Origin: Mansonella perstans
Lineage: Eukaryota > Nematoda > Chromadorea > Rhabditida > Onchocercidae
Assembly: GCA_037074765.1 (NCBI GenBank)
Contig: JBAMDO010000141.1
Coordinates: forward strand, 1-64,000
Direction of reading: 5' to 3'
DNA: 64,000 bases
Made by a program: the position numbers and the translations under genes. Positions 52,107-64,000 of this stretch are shown here, in pieces (position 1 is the stretch's first letter; each line of letters opens with the position of its first letter). The notes under the pieces were generated by a model. The model did not search any database. It had not been told where the DNA came from and saw only the letters and a list, made by a program, of their open reading frames with translations.

Positions 52107-52620
52107 AATGCGAGTGAATTTAAATGCTGATCTGAAAGATCAACGTATCAAAATATCCATAAATGATTTAGTTGTTAAAGCATGTGCATTAGCCTGCCTG
52201 GATGTACCAGAAGTCAATAGCTTCTTCTTAGAAAAAGAAAAAGTGATCCGTCAGAATCTAACTGTTGATATTTCTGTTGCTGTAAAAACAGAAACGGGTC
52301 TTATAACACCCATCGTTCACAATGCCGATGTTAAAGTTCGTTTATTCAACTTTATTTTCCAAGAAACTAATATAATTTAAAGCATATGTTTCTAAAGAAA
52401 GCTAGAAAATTGAAAAAGAATTTGAGATCTCACTGAATTTTGAGATGCAAACATGCGTCAAGCAGTTGTTTTAATTAAAAATTTTTCAAGTTCAGTTTTT
52501 TAATTGTTTTTTATTGTGTTTTTTTTTTGTATGTTTTAGGAATTAGCGAAAATTAGTACTGAAATTAAAGATTTGGCAGATAAAGCGCACAAAAATAAAC
52601 TTAAACCGAACGAATATATG
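52107..52620 (+). pseudogene. dihydrolipoamide acetyltransferase (PDC-E2, DLAT) fragment
   Basis: Two exon-like blocks (52107-52335 and 52540-52620) resemble the middle of the catalytic domain of the mitochondrial pyruvate dehydrogenase E2 subunit. The first reads [28 protein letters not shown] and [23 protein letters not shown], ending in a proper donor. The second needs GLAKIS next, but one extra base after GGA puts the downstream ELAKIS-IKDLADKA-LKPNEY reading out of frame with the first block. The lipoyl domains before and the GGTFTISN and active-site HxxxDG blocks after are missing. The introns are kept, so this is a DNA-level partial copy rather than a retrocopy. The functional gene should be elsewhere. 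Confidence 0.8.
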
Positions 52621-53452
52621 GTATGTTTCTCGTTAAAATATAATTTTCAAAAATAAGGAGTGTTACGAAATTTTTATTAATGTGGAAGTTCCCCATATCA
52701 AATTTGGAAATTTTTAACTGATCAAAAAATTGATCAAATGAACTGTATGAAAAAAAAAGTCTAGATGATTTCATAATAAATTAATTAATTTGAAGTCATG
52801 TGCATTTGCTCGTTGTTAAGGTTACTTTGCTATTTCGATGCATTTTTTATTATAACTTCTAATAATTTTAATTAATTCACATTAAAATTGCTCTGCTCTT
52901 AATAAATTGGTGATACATTGTACTGATAAAACACAACATTTTCATCGGGTGAATGGATGAAAAGTCGGTGAAGTCTGAAGTATGTGAAGAATTCAGTAGT
53001 AACATTGCATCCTTGCATAGCAGTCTCCAAGTGCGCTGAGTCTTCGTGTGTTTTCATCAAAATCTAGACATTAAATATACGTGAACAAATGAATGGTCCA
53101 TTTTGAAGCATTTGAATAATTACTCCGTTACTTTTAATCATTAACAAAAATGTCTTTGGTGAACACTTTGTCAACCATTCTTCGTGTTTCATTGATGTTA
53201 GATCTTCCTTGATAACAGAGAGGAAATTTGTATAGGACGCAAAAGTTTTACTTTGTGGTGAAAACAGAAACATAATTTTGGAATGCTATCCTTTTTTAAA
53301 AAAATAACGAAAAATTTGTTTGTTCAACTTTAATTTTTCTTTTTTCCCCAACTAATCAGATTGTCATTCAGCGATGTGAATTACTGCAATTCAGCTGAAA
53401 CGTATGTCTGCGCACAGGTCAAATGGAAGAGTACTGTTAGCCTGCCTTTCAG
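52621..53452. other. non-coding region before the palindrome
   Basis: No continuation of the E2 fragment was found. A 69-codon minus-strand frame at 53064-53273 (MFLFSPQSKTF start) has somewhat protein-like composition and could be a further exon of the gene at 53453-54957, but that gene already reaches a stop at 53453. Confidence 0.4.
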
Positions 53453-54957
53453 TTATATAATATTTTCATAGGTCAATTGTATTGAATAAAATTGCTGGAG
53501 ATCATCAAAAGCAAACCTGCATATAATATGGAAAAAAGCTGATTTCCAATCTACCAAGCATATTTTGTTGAAATTGAGGGGTATTTGCAAAATCGGTGCA
53601 TAATTCCAATTCGTTGAATTCTTCAGTACTTATGAGAAGCATCTAAAAGTTTTAGCGTCTCAACTGAAATGGTCAATTTAAGATACTGTTCAGATTCACA
53701 GATACATTATAAAAATAATGAAACTGCTTACGCCTGATGTGTAGTCTAAGATCACCCCAAGGTGTGATTTTGCGATTGCTCCGTATTCATATCTTAAACG
53801 AAGTTCTGCTGTCGTCTGGCTAGCCATAAAGTAATGAATGAAAATTGTATGATTTATTAACAGAAACGGATTTATAATTTCCCAATCACTGCCGATTTTC
53901 TGAAAAATTTTTAATCATATTGTGGAACACTTCAGTGCAGAAACGCTTAGTGTGTGATAAAAAATACAGTGCTTTCAGCTGGTATTTCCACATAAGCTTC
54001 AAATCCTTCCACGCCAATAGCAGTGTGTTTGAGTGTGGCAATTTGGGTAATTTTATCAACACAGTCCGTAATTGTTGCAACAAGAAATTCATTATCGAAT
54101 AGCTGAAAAATGATATACTGAATAGAAAGATGATGACTAAATTTAAAAAAGAACTGAATGATTACTTGATGTTAAAATAACACATACCATTATGGCAATT
54201 GTTGAGAATATTATTTCAAAATTATATGTTCTGTTGTAAGAATTGTCCGAAAATGTAGCAATAAATTTTTTGTCAGGTATCGCGCATTGCAATACATACT
54301 GCAAATTAACAAACAATTCGGTTGAATTGCATGATAAATATGCCTCAACATTCAATGCAATACACCTCCCAATAAAATTTAATTAATTATCGTAAAATAT
54401 AAAAGCTTACTTGACCTCTGCCAGGAATAATTGAAAAACGAAATATTTCCGTTTCAAATTCATCCAAAAAATTGAATGTTATTCTGGAAAGGCAAAAAAA
54501 TAGGCGTCTCAAAACGATGTTGCATAATGGTTTTATTTCTAATTCACATTTGAGAAAGTAGCTTTAATGAATAATAATATATTTGATCTTCAAATACTTA
54601 CATGCCAAATTCATTTTTCAAGAGATTGTAATTATAAGCGCTATGCTTCATGAGTATCTTTACGGTTTCGTTATAAGTCAACGGATTGAACGCTGCTTTC
54701 TGAAAAAAGCTGTTAGCAAATACAATTCTTAAAGAGCAGTAAAGAGAACTCTTGCACTGCGAATGGCTTTTGCATTACGAACAAAAGAAATTTTAAATGT
54801 GTTTCAATTTTGAATTCTGCTTTAATACCACACCTGATCTCTTATAGAGTGATAAATTTGTGACTGCTGAGATCTATTAAATTGAGGTTTCCAAGGCACG
54901 AATGCCATTACTTTTTCCGAAATTAAGACAGAAAAGCAGCAAATTGCTATCGCAAAC
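53453..54957 (-). CDS. unrecognised, probably secreted protein, left palindrome copy
   Basis: Eight minus-strand exons (54957-54834, 54699-54602, 54483-54411, 54298-54188, 54102-53968, 53899-53732, 53642-53517, 53494-53453) join in phase into about 292 codons ending in TAA. The first exon opens with a hydrophobic stretch (FAIAICCFCVLI) then VMAFVPWKPQFD, which looks like a signal peptide whose start codon sits in an unlocated upstream exon. An ATG inside this exon is a weaker alternative. Later parts include FNPLTYNETVKIL, FDNEFLVATITDCVDKI, GFEAYVEIPAKST, HYFMASQMTAEVRLRYEYEA and CTDFANTPQFQQ. N-glycosylation sequons occur at NET and NRT. I do not recognise a domain. A homologous copy on the right arm has identical exon lengths for the seven exons inside the window. 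Confidence 0.75.
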
Positions 54958-57900
54958 CTGAAAAATCATATCACTACGTTAATAAAAGAAACTTAGAAAT
55001 TATATTTTTGTAAAAAAGAAATGTCAAATGTCAAAACGGAGCTTGCAATGTATTGGTAAGGAGAAAAATCTCGACGACTTTTTCGAATAAACAGCCAAGA
55101 ATTCACAGAGCTAAAAAACAGTAATTCCACTTTTTGTCCCAATTCAACTACTTCAAGTTTCGGAATATTCAAGTGAGAAACAATGATAGATATCAATTAA
55201 GGAAAGCAATATATTACAAAGCAAGGATTCATTCAAATTGTTTTATTCGTATTTTTAAATAAAATGGCACAAAAAGAGGTGGGCAAGTGTACAACAAACA
55301 AATCCGATTATTGAACGGTTTCAGGACCGAAAGTGTATCACTGAATTTATTTCCTATTGTTTTTATACGAGCAAAGGTTTTCTAAAGTAATATTTTCTAA
55401 ATCGATGCTAATCGGAAGTAACCATGCAGATAATATTCGCAGTCCAAATATTAAGGGGAACTGCTAACATGCGCAACTAGTATAACGAATTATGATAACA
55501 CTGATTAATTCCGGAAGATGTTGAGGATCAGCCTAATAAAAACGGTAATGAGTAAGATGTCGAGCAATGTAAAAGACGAAAGAGAAGATATCAACTTGCT
55601 CACTTAAAAGAAGTCAAACTAAAAAGCTATTATGGACTATAATTAGAATAATTCAAGATCCTGATAAAAAGCAGCATGAAGAGATATCTTCGACGACGAA
55701 ACAATTAGAGCCAACTGCAGTCAGTAGAATTTTATCTTGATATAGATTAAAAGCATAAAATTCACTACTTATCTCATCACAAGATGATATCCCCGCAAAA
55801 GCTTATAAAAATAAAATTCCGAATAGTTCTCAATTTTTTTATAAAAAAATTCCGAATATCCTCAATGCTTTGGCGTATTTCAAAAGAATAAAAGCTTAAT
55901 GAATCTCTATAATGCTTCCGTTTTTAGCAGAAATAATACTGTGTTTTCCAATGTAATCATTTTTTCATCAATTAATCATTTTTTTCCGAAAAATGGGAAA
56001 TGTAATCATTTTTTCCCAAAACTGTCGAGAAAGCTTTTTACAGTTAGAACTGCATAGGAACTGTATCAGATTCCTTTATATAAAGGACTGAAATGTTATC
56101 ATTTTACCTGAGTTTCTTTTGGAGTAATATCATTACCATTTTTATTGGCTGCCTAAAAAAGATCAGAAGCCAGACAATGGTTGAGAACAGAAGGAATTTA
56201 TTTGTGAATAATGTTGCATTGTCAGGGGAGCAATGGATAAATGCTATGGAGTGAGGGCTATTTTGTCAAGGAAGTAATAATGAATATTCACGAGTTCCTT
56301 TTCAACGATAAAAACATCGATAAGGAGACTAAATCAGGAAAATATTCATATGGGTCATAACCGATTAATTTGATCATTTCAGCCAATATTGAATAGAATC
56401 GGATTGTTCTAACTAACAATAAAAAAAAAAAAAAGAAAAAAAAACGCTCATTTCCTAATAATTATTGGACAGAAATGCGTTAGGTGTGTTTCGATCACTG
56501 CGTATCGTTTTAGTATTTTTCGAAAAATATAACCGACCGGACAAATTAAAATCGGACAAAGATGTGGCTGATAAAGCGATTTCGTGTGTTTTTTGTTATA
56601 ACTAGGTAAATTTTACATTGATATGACTATGATATGCGCAACACGTATCATTTGCTCAACGAAAAAATGTATTAATTTGTATCAAGCATCATAAAATAGC
56701 CACTTTAAATGGAAGCTTCGTTTTGAAGATTATTATTGTAATTTGAAGTGGTTGGTTCTTATGGAAATTATGCCATCATGATCAAATACTGCCCAAATCC
56801 AGATATAGACACCATAGATATAGCCCTATAAGCAGAAAGAAAAAGAGCCAGAGTTATGAAATAACCTTAGCCAGTAGTGAAAAGTAAAAATTTCATTATA
56901 ATGGTGAACCTTAAAACTAACAATTTTCAATGTTTTAAGCTCAAACATTTGAACAATTTTCACAGGATGCTCTGGACAGACGACGAAAAGGAAAATATAT
57001 AAATTTTGAAATGACCAAACGATTTATTTGAAGTATAAAATTGAATCGTATCAATCTGTCATTGTAATTTTATAGTTTTTTAATTTTAAAGGTAATTAAG
57101 AAAAACAATACATCTTCTGAAGTGTTCCAGTCGTTGCTTGAGAAATAGATAACTCCGTCGTGTAAAGTTTTGTTAGCTGTCAGAAAGAATGTTTTTGAAC
57201 CTGGAATGTACAGCTACTTATAGTTTTTATTAATGCTCAGATACCAATTGTAATAGAACGACGTGTGAAACGAGATGATAACAAAAATGGAATTATTAGA
57301 CGTTGAATCAAGGCAAAGGATAGCGTTGATCATAAGAGGTAGCACTGTTGTGAAACTGACAACAACAATGAATTAAATACAATTAGAGTGGCTTTATATA
57401 GAGTGACTTGTTTATAAGAGACAAATGAAAAGACAATATTTTTATATCACAGTATTATTATTAGTGGTATCTGTTGCAGGCAACAGGTATTAGTGTATCT
57501 ATTTACAAAAATGAGCTTAAACACATGATCTTTGAAAACAAAATGATAAATCATACTTTAACAGCTTTCCATAAATTATATGATTGACAATATTGATAGT
57601 AAATACCTGAAACTTTGAAAACAAAATGATGAATCATTATGTCATTAATTCGATTATTCCGACAAGTTCTAGTACTAATTATTCCAGAACTTTCTTCAAA
57701 AAGAAATTTTGAATTTATAAATTGCAAAATAACATTCATTAATAATTGTTAACCATGTAACTTGATCGTTTGAATTCCACATTATTGAATTAATTTCTAC
57801 TTCTTGCTATCAGTTTATTGATAATATTTATCATCAATTACTTTTTCGCTCGATCACACATTTCCTCAAGTTGTACTTTGAAGAAGATTACAAAAGCAAC

Positions 57901-57976
57901 AATGAAAAAAAAAGGAAATTAGATAAATTTGTTTATTTACTTAATTTTGCCACTTTTTTTTCCAAAAGTTGTTATG
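53489..57976. repeat. left arm of a large palindrome (at least 4.5 kb)
   Basis: This arm is the reverse complement of 59505-64000, with few substitutions and small indels. Matched landmarks include the DNA around 53889 with 63600, 56108-56152 with 61330-61374, 56420-56450 (A-rich) with 61030-61062 (T-rich), and 57946-57976 with 59505-59540. The midpoint is near 58744. Outside the gene at 53453-54957 the arm has no recognised coding sequence. One 45-base, 15-codon exon-like block (AANKNGNDITPKETQ on the minus strand) flanked by splice-like sites lies at 56108-56152. Confidence 0.95.
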
Positions 57977-59504
57977 AACAAAGATTTTTTTGTTTCACTT
58001 TAATCTATAGAGAAAACCACTCAAATGACACAGCGCTGTTTCATAAATGTCCCATGCAAACAGACTTATGTATCCGTCGTTTATCGTTTTCTGACGAAAT
58101 TGACCTCACAGTCTGACTACTGAACCATTTTCAAAAAAATTCAATCAGTATTTCACTATTTATTTTCAATTTTAAATTTTCTTTCAGTTTAATAGATTTG
58201 GCGAGATTTTTTTAGATTTTTTTTTCGAGATTTTTTTTTTATATTTAATAGTACTTTTGCAATATATCTGAAGGAAAGCCAAGAGTTTCGCAATCATCGT
58301 TCATCCTTTCTGGCGCAGGCTTCTTTCAATACTTCAATATATTTTTGAATTCATTTAAATTTTTTAAAATAGTCCATTAATCGGATATGCTCGTTTTATA
58401 TTTATCCATCTATGATTATGTCAATTAATTTCACAATTCGAATAGAATATTGACATGAAGACGATTCTTAATTCCTTGACTTGGAATATATTCTTTTCTT
58501 TTACTAATATCCAATAATGTTTCTCACTTGAAAAAATAGCGGGGACAAGAATAGAAATTTCCATATTTTGCTCAGTGCATTTTTTGCTAATTCTTGTATA
58601 TTAACGATTTACTGTATTTGTATCACAGCATGAAGTAATAGTTTCTTTTAGGAAACGCTCGCGATGTTTATGACAGTATCGATTGGTGACATTTAGATGA
58701 TCCATTTCATATAGGACAACTTAAGAGGATGTTTTACGCATGATAAATAAATTGTTTTAAATAATTTGAAATGAGCATAAAATGAATCATCTAAAGATCA
58801 TATATCAGATTTATTTGGATTAGTTAGACTAAATTCAGCTAAACTGTTTAAATTTGATATTCAATCTTAGTCCTGCTGCTACTAGTACATTTTCGGATTT
58901 CCATAAGTATCATAGTTGAGGTAGTCTCAAGTATTGGTATATAGGTATGTTTTATTTTGGGTAGCAATTGATTATCGAGAATCAGTTTCTTCAATTGCTC
59001 TCATTTGATTTGTTGAATTGTTTTCAGCTATTCGATGAATTTTTCGCTGTCACAAAACTATTTGGATGTTTGAGCTTAAAATGCTTGTAAATTGTTAGTT
59101 TAAGATACACCATCATAATCAAATTTTTACTTTGCACTACTGCCGAAGCCTATTTTGTAACTGTGATACTCTCTTCCTTTCTTATTATAGGACTATATCT
59201 GTGCTGTTCGAATTTGGGCAGTATTTGAATGTGATGGCACAGTTCTTGTTGAAAACAAGAACCAACCACTTCAAATTACAGTAATTTCAAAACGAAACTT
59301 CCATTTAATTTAGCAATTTTATGGTGCTTGATACATAATACATTTTTTCGTTGAGCAAATGATACGTGTTACGCATGTCATACGTCATATCATTGTAAAA
59401 TTTACCTAGTTATAACATATAAAACAAATGAAGCATTTGTTCATTGAGTAAATGATGCGTGTTGCAAATATCATACGTAACAACTTTTGGATTTTTTAAT
59501 GTCA
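57977..59504. other. unique spacer at the palindrome centre
   Basis: About 1.5 kb between the arms. No gene was recognised; the 81-codon frame at 57871-58116, which starts at the inner end of the left arm, is not protein-like. About 59060-59430 is a third, diverged direct copy of right-arm sequence 60545-60900 (shared ATGTTTGAGCTTAAAA, AACCACTTCAAATTACA, CATTTTTTCGTTGAGCAAAT). Confidence 0.65.
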
Positions 59505-62500
59505 TACATGACAACCTTTGGAAAAAAAAGTGGCAAAATTAAGTAAATAAACAAATTTATCTAATTTCCTTTTTTTTCATTGTTGCTTTTGTAATCTTCT
59601 TCAAAGTACAACTTGAGGAAATGTTTGATCGAGCGAAAAAGTAATTGATGATAAACATTATCAATAAACTGATAGCAAGAAGTAGAAATTAATTCAATAA
59701 TGTGGAATTCAAACGATCAAGTTACATGATTAACAATTATTAATGAATGTTATTTTGCAATTTATAAATTCAAAATTTCTTTTTGAAGAAAGTTCTGGAA
59801 TAATTAGTACTAGAACTTGTCGGAATAATCGAATTAATGACATAATGATTCATTATTTTGTTTTCAAAGTTTCAGGGTATTTACTACCAATATTGTCAAT
59901 CATATAATTTATGGAAAGCTGTTAAAGTATGATTTATCATTTCGTTTTCGAAAGATCATGTGTTTAAGCTTATTTTTGTAAATAGATACACTAATACCTG
60001 TTGCCGGCAACAGATACCACTAATAATAATACTGTGATATAAAAATATTGTCTTTTCATTTGTCTCTTATAAACAAGTCACTCTATATAAAGCCACTCTA
60101 ATTGTATTTAATTCATTGTTGTTGTCAGTTTCACAACAGTGCTACCTCTTATGATCAACGCTATCCTTTGCCTTGATTCAACGTCTAATAATTCCATTTT
60201 TGTTATCATCTCGTTTCACACGTCGTTCTATTACAATTGGTATCTGAGCATTAATAAAAACTATAAGTAGCTGTACATTCCAGGTTCAAAAACATTCTTT
60301 CTGACAGCTAACAAAACTTTACACGACGGAGTTATCTATTTCTCAAGCAACGACTGGAACACTTCAGAAGATGTATTGTTTTTCTTAATTACCTTTAAAA
60401 TTAAAAAACTATCAAAATTACAATGACAGATTGATACGATTCAATTTTATGTCAGAAAAAAAAAATGAATCAAAATGTTTGGTCATTTCAAAATTTATAT
60501 ATATTCCTTTTCGTCGTCTGTGCAGAGCATCCTGTGAAAATTGTTCAAATGTTTGAGCTTAAAACATTGAAAATTGTTAGTTTTAAGGTTCACCATTATA
60601 ATGAAATTTTTACTTTTCACTACTGGCTAAGGTTATTTCATAACTCTGGCTCTTTTTCTTTCTGCTTATAGGGCTATATCTATGGTGTCTATATCTGGAT
60701 TTGGGCAGTATTTGATCACGATGGCATAATTTCCATAAGAATCAACCACTTCAAATTACAATAATAATCTTCAAAACGAAGCTTCCATTTAAAGTAGCTA
60801 TTTTATGATGCTTGATACAAATTAATACATTTTTTCGTTGAGCAAATGATACGTGTTGCGCATGTCATAGTCATAGCAAAACCTAGTTATAACATAAAAA
60901 GCACACGAAATCGCTTTATCAGCCACATCTTTATCCGATTTTAATTTGTCCGATCGGTTATATTTTTCGAAAAATACTAAAACGACACGCAGTGATCGAA
61001 ACACATCTTTCTGTCCAATAATTATTAGGAAATGAGCGTTTTTTTTTCTTTTTTTTTTTTTATTGTTAGTTAGAACAATCCGATTCTATTCAATATTGGC
61101 TGAAATGATCAAATTAATCGGTTATGACCCATATGAATATTTTCCTGATTTAGTCTCCTTATCGATGTTTTTATCGTTGAAAAGGAACTCGTGAATATTC
61201 ATTATTACTTCCTTGACAAAATAGCCCTCACTCCATAGCATTTATCCATTGCTCCCCTGACAATGCAACATTATTCACAAATAAATTCCTTCTGTTCTCA
61301 ACCATTGTCTGGCTTCTGATCTTTTTTAGGCAGCCAATAAAAATGGTAATGATATTACTCCAAAAGAAACTCAGGTAAAATGATAACATTTCAGTCCTTT
61401 ATATAAAGGAATCTGATACAGTTCCTATGCAGTTCTAATTGTAAAAAGCTTTCTCGACAGTTTTGGGAAAAAATGATTACATTTCCCATTTTTCGAAAAA
61501 AAATGATTAATTGATGAAAAAATGATTACATTGGAAAACACAGTATTATTTCTGCTAAAAACGGAAGCATTATAGAGATTCATTTAAGCTTTTATTCTTT
61601 TGAAATACGCCAAAGCATTGAGGATATTCGGAATTTTTTTATAAAAAAATTGAGGACTATTCGGAATTTTATTTTTATAAGCTTTTGCGGGGATATCATC
61701 TTGTGATGAGATAAGTAGTGAATTTTATGCTTTTAATCTATATCAAGATAAAATTCTACTGACTGCAGTTGGCTCTAATTGTTTCGTCGTCGAAGATATC
61801 TCTTCATGCTGCTTTTTATCAGGATCTTGAATTATTCTAATTATAGTCCATAATAGCTTTTTAGTTTGACTTCTTTTAAGTGAGCAAGTTGATATCTTCT
61901 CTTTCGTCTTTTACATTGCTCGACATCTTACTCATTACCGTTTTTATTAGGCTGATCCTCAACATCTTCCGGAATTAATCAGTGTTATCATAATTCGTTA
62001 TACTAGTTGCGCATGTTAGCAGTTGCCCTTAATATTTGGACTGCGAATATTATCTGCATGGTTACTTCCGATTAGCATCGATTTAGAAAATATTACTTTA
62101 GAAAACCTTTGCTCGTATAAAAACAATAGGAAATAAACTCAGTGATACACTTTCGGTCCTGAAACCGTTCAATAATCGGATTTGTTTGTTGTACACTTGC
62201 CCACCTCTTATTGTGCCATTTTATTTAAAAATACGAATAAAACAATTTGAATGAATCCTTGCTTTGTAATATATTGCTTTCCTTAATTGATATCTATCAT
62301 TGTTTCTTACTTGAATATTCCGAAACTTGAAGTAGTTGAATTGGGACAAAAAGTGGAATTACTGTTTTTTCGTTCTGTGAATTCTTGGCTATTTATTCGA
62401 AAAAGTTGCCGAGATTTTTCTCTTTACCAATACATTGCAAGCTCCGTTTTGACATTTTGACATTTCTTTTTTACAAAAATATAATTTCTAAGTTTCTTTT

Positions 62501-64000
62501 ATTAGCGTAGTGATATGATTTTTCAGGTTTGCGATAGCAATTTGCTGCTTTTGTGTCTTAATTTCGGAAAAAGTAATGGCATTCGTGCCTTGGAAACCTC
62601 AATTTGATAGATCTCAGCAGTCACAAATTTATCACTCTATAAGAGATGAGGTGTAGTATTAAAGCAAAATTCAAAATTGAAACACATTTAAAATTTCTTT
62701 TGTTCGTAATGCAAAAGCCATTCGTAGTGCAAGAATTCTATTTTACTGCTCCTTAAGAATTGTATTTGCTAAAAGTTTTTTTTCAGAAAGCAGTGTTCAA
62801 TCCGTTGACTTATAACGAAACCGTAAAGATACTCATGAAGCATAGCTCTTATAATTACAATCTCTCGAAAAATGAATTTGGCATGTAAGTATTTGAAGAT
62901 CAAATATATTATTATTCATTAAAGCTACTTTCTCAAATGTGAATTAGAAATAAAACCATTATGCAACATCGTTTTGAGACGCCTATTTTTTTGCCTTTCC
63001 AGAATAACATTCAATTTTTTGGATGAATTTGAAACGGAAATATTTCGTTTTTCAATTATTCCTGGCGGAGGTCAAGTAAGCTTTTATATTTCACGATAAT
63101 TAATTAAATTTTATTGGGAGGTGTATTGCATTGAATGTTGAGGCATATATTCTGAGTTTATCATGCAATTCAACCGAATTGTTTGTTAATTTGCAGTACG
63201 TATTGCAATGCGCGATACCTCACAGAAAAGTTACTGCCACATTTTCGGACAATTCTTACAACAGAACATATAATTTTGAAATAATATTCTCAACAATTGC
63301 CATAATGGTATGTGTTATTTTAACACCAAGTAATCATTCAGTTCTTTTTTAAATTTAGTCATCATCTTTCTATTCAGTATATCATTTTTCAGCTATTCGA
63401 TAATGAATTTCTTGTTGCAACAATTACGGACTGTGTTGATAAAATTACCCAAATTGCCACACTCAAACACACTGCTATTGGCGCGGAAGGATTTGAAGCT
63501 TATGTGGAAATACCAGCTAAAAGCACTGTATTTTTTATTACACACTAAGCATTTCTGCGCTAAATATTCCACAATATTGATTAAAAACTTTTCAGAAAAT
63601 CGGCAGTGATTGGGAAATTATAAATCCGTTTCCATTAATAAATCATAAAATTTTCATTCATTATTTTATGGCTAGCCAGATGACAGCAGAAGTTCGTTTA
63701 AGATATGAATACGAAGCAATCGCAAAATCACACATTGGGGTGATCTTAGACTACACATCAGGCGTAAGCTAGTTTCATTGTTTTTATAATGTATCTGTGA
63801 ATCTGAACAGTATCTTAAATTGACCATTTCAGTTGAGATACTAAAACTTTTAGATGCTTCTCACAAATATTGAAGAATTCGACGAAATGAAATTATGCAC
63901 CGATTTTGCAAATACCCCTCAATTTCAACAAAGTATGCTTGGCAGATTGGAAATCAGCTTTTTTCCAGATTATGTGCAGGTTTGCTTTTGATGATCTCCA
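59505..64000. repeat. right arm of the large palindrome, running off the window
   Basis: Inverted copy of 53489-57976; the identity continues up to the last base of the window, so the true arm is longer. The stretch 59505-62526 has no recognised gene apart from the exon-like block at 61330-61374. Frames such as 60822-61004 are composition noise. Confidence 0.95.
62527..63979 (+). CDS. unrecognised, probably secreted protein, right palindrome copy (partial)
   Basis: Seven plus-strand exons (62527-62650, 62787-62884, 63003-63075, 63197-63307, 63393-63527, 63596-63763, 63854-63979) have exactly the lengths and phases of the left copy. All splice sites and the reading frame are kept. The protein differs at scattered residues (for example IPHRKVTA against IPDKKFIA, and SFFPDYVQ against SFFPYYMQ). 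The last exon ends at a GTTTGC donor, so the gene continues past the window edge; by comparison with the left copy about 14 codons remain. As in the left copy, the exon with the start codon was not located. Function is unknown; a hydrophobic N-terminal stretch and sequons suggest secretion. Confidence 0.75.

Noticed and set aside
57871..58116. 81-codon frame at the palindrome's inner edge
   Set aside because: Starts within the left arm and ends in the spacer, lacks splice context and protein-like features.
63527..63560. In-frame TAA after FFITH in the secreted gene, suggesting a pseudogene
   Set aside because: A GTATTT donor lies upstream of the stop and joins in phase to the next exon in both copies.
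1..64000. tRNA, rRNA, CRISPR array, bacterial endosymbiont insertion
   Set aside because: I looked for tRNA T-arm signals, regularly spaced repeats and intronless bacterial-type genes and found none that could be supported by eye; a covariance-model or BLAST search would be needed to exclude them.

Overview
This is a eukaryotic, strongly AT-rich window. Its protein-coding genes are cut into short exons by small introns with nematode-type splice sites (acceptors mostly TTTCAG, TTGCAG or TTTTAG; donors GTAAGT or GTATGT). The gene content (a worm-type CK1/TTBK kinase, a small secreted Kunitz inhibitor, many decayed BEL/Pao retroelement pieces) and the base composition suggest a parasitic nematode, most likely a filarial or other clade III worm. 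The species assignment is inference. I saw no bacterial genes, CRISPR array or recognisable tRNA or rRNA.

Left third (1-14.3 kb). One exon of a GH56 hyaluronidase lies on the minus strand at the left edge. Two direct copies of a 1.4-kb repeat follow (2271-3677 and 4465-5925), then a complete four-exon Kunitz-domain gene on the plus strand (6320-7411). After about 3.3 kb without a recognised gene comes a complete seven-exon CK1/TTBK-family kinase on the minus strand (10762-14276).

Middle (15.4-38.8 kb). Four genes run head to tail on the plus strand: seipin (lipid droplets), JKAMP (ER-associated degradation), PGAP3/PER1 (GPI-anchor lipid remodelling) and a roughly 12-kb gene of about thirty or more exons for the Fanconi anaemia protein FANCD2. 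The first three encode ER or Golgi membrane proteins. All splice phases of the first three agree across their exons, so their models are solid. FANCD2 is clear by content, but a few internal exon borders are unresolved.

Right third (38.8-64 kb). This is a rearranged, repeat-rich zone. It holds decayed BEL/Pao integrase and reverse-transcriptase pieces, one abutting the last two exons of a beta-hexosaminidase; an inverted pair of a 0.7-kb repeat encoding a C2H2 zinc-finger motif; a T-rich tandem duplication; isolated minus-strand exons, one resembling exportin-7; and a frameshifted two-exon fragment of pyruvate dehydrogenase E2 (DLAT). The last 10.5 kb is a large palindrome. Two arms of at least 4.5 kb (53489-57976 and 59505-64000) each carry a copy of an unrecognised, probably secreted protein gene, transcribed away from a 1.5-kb spacer. 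All seven exons shared by the two copies have identical lengths and stay open in both.
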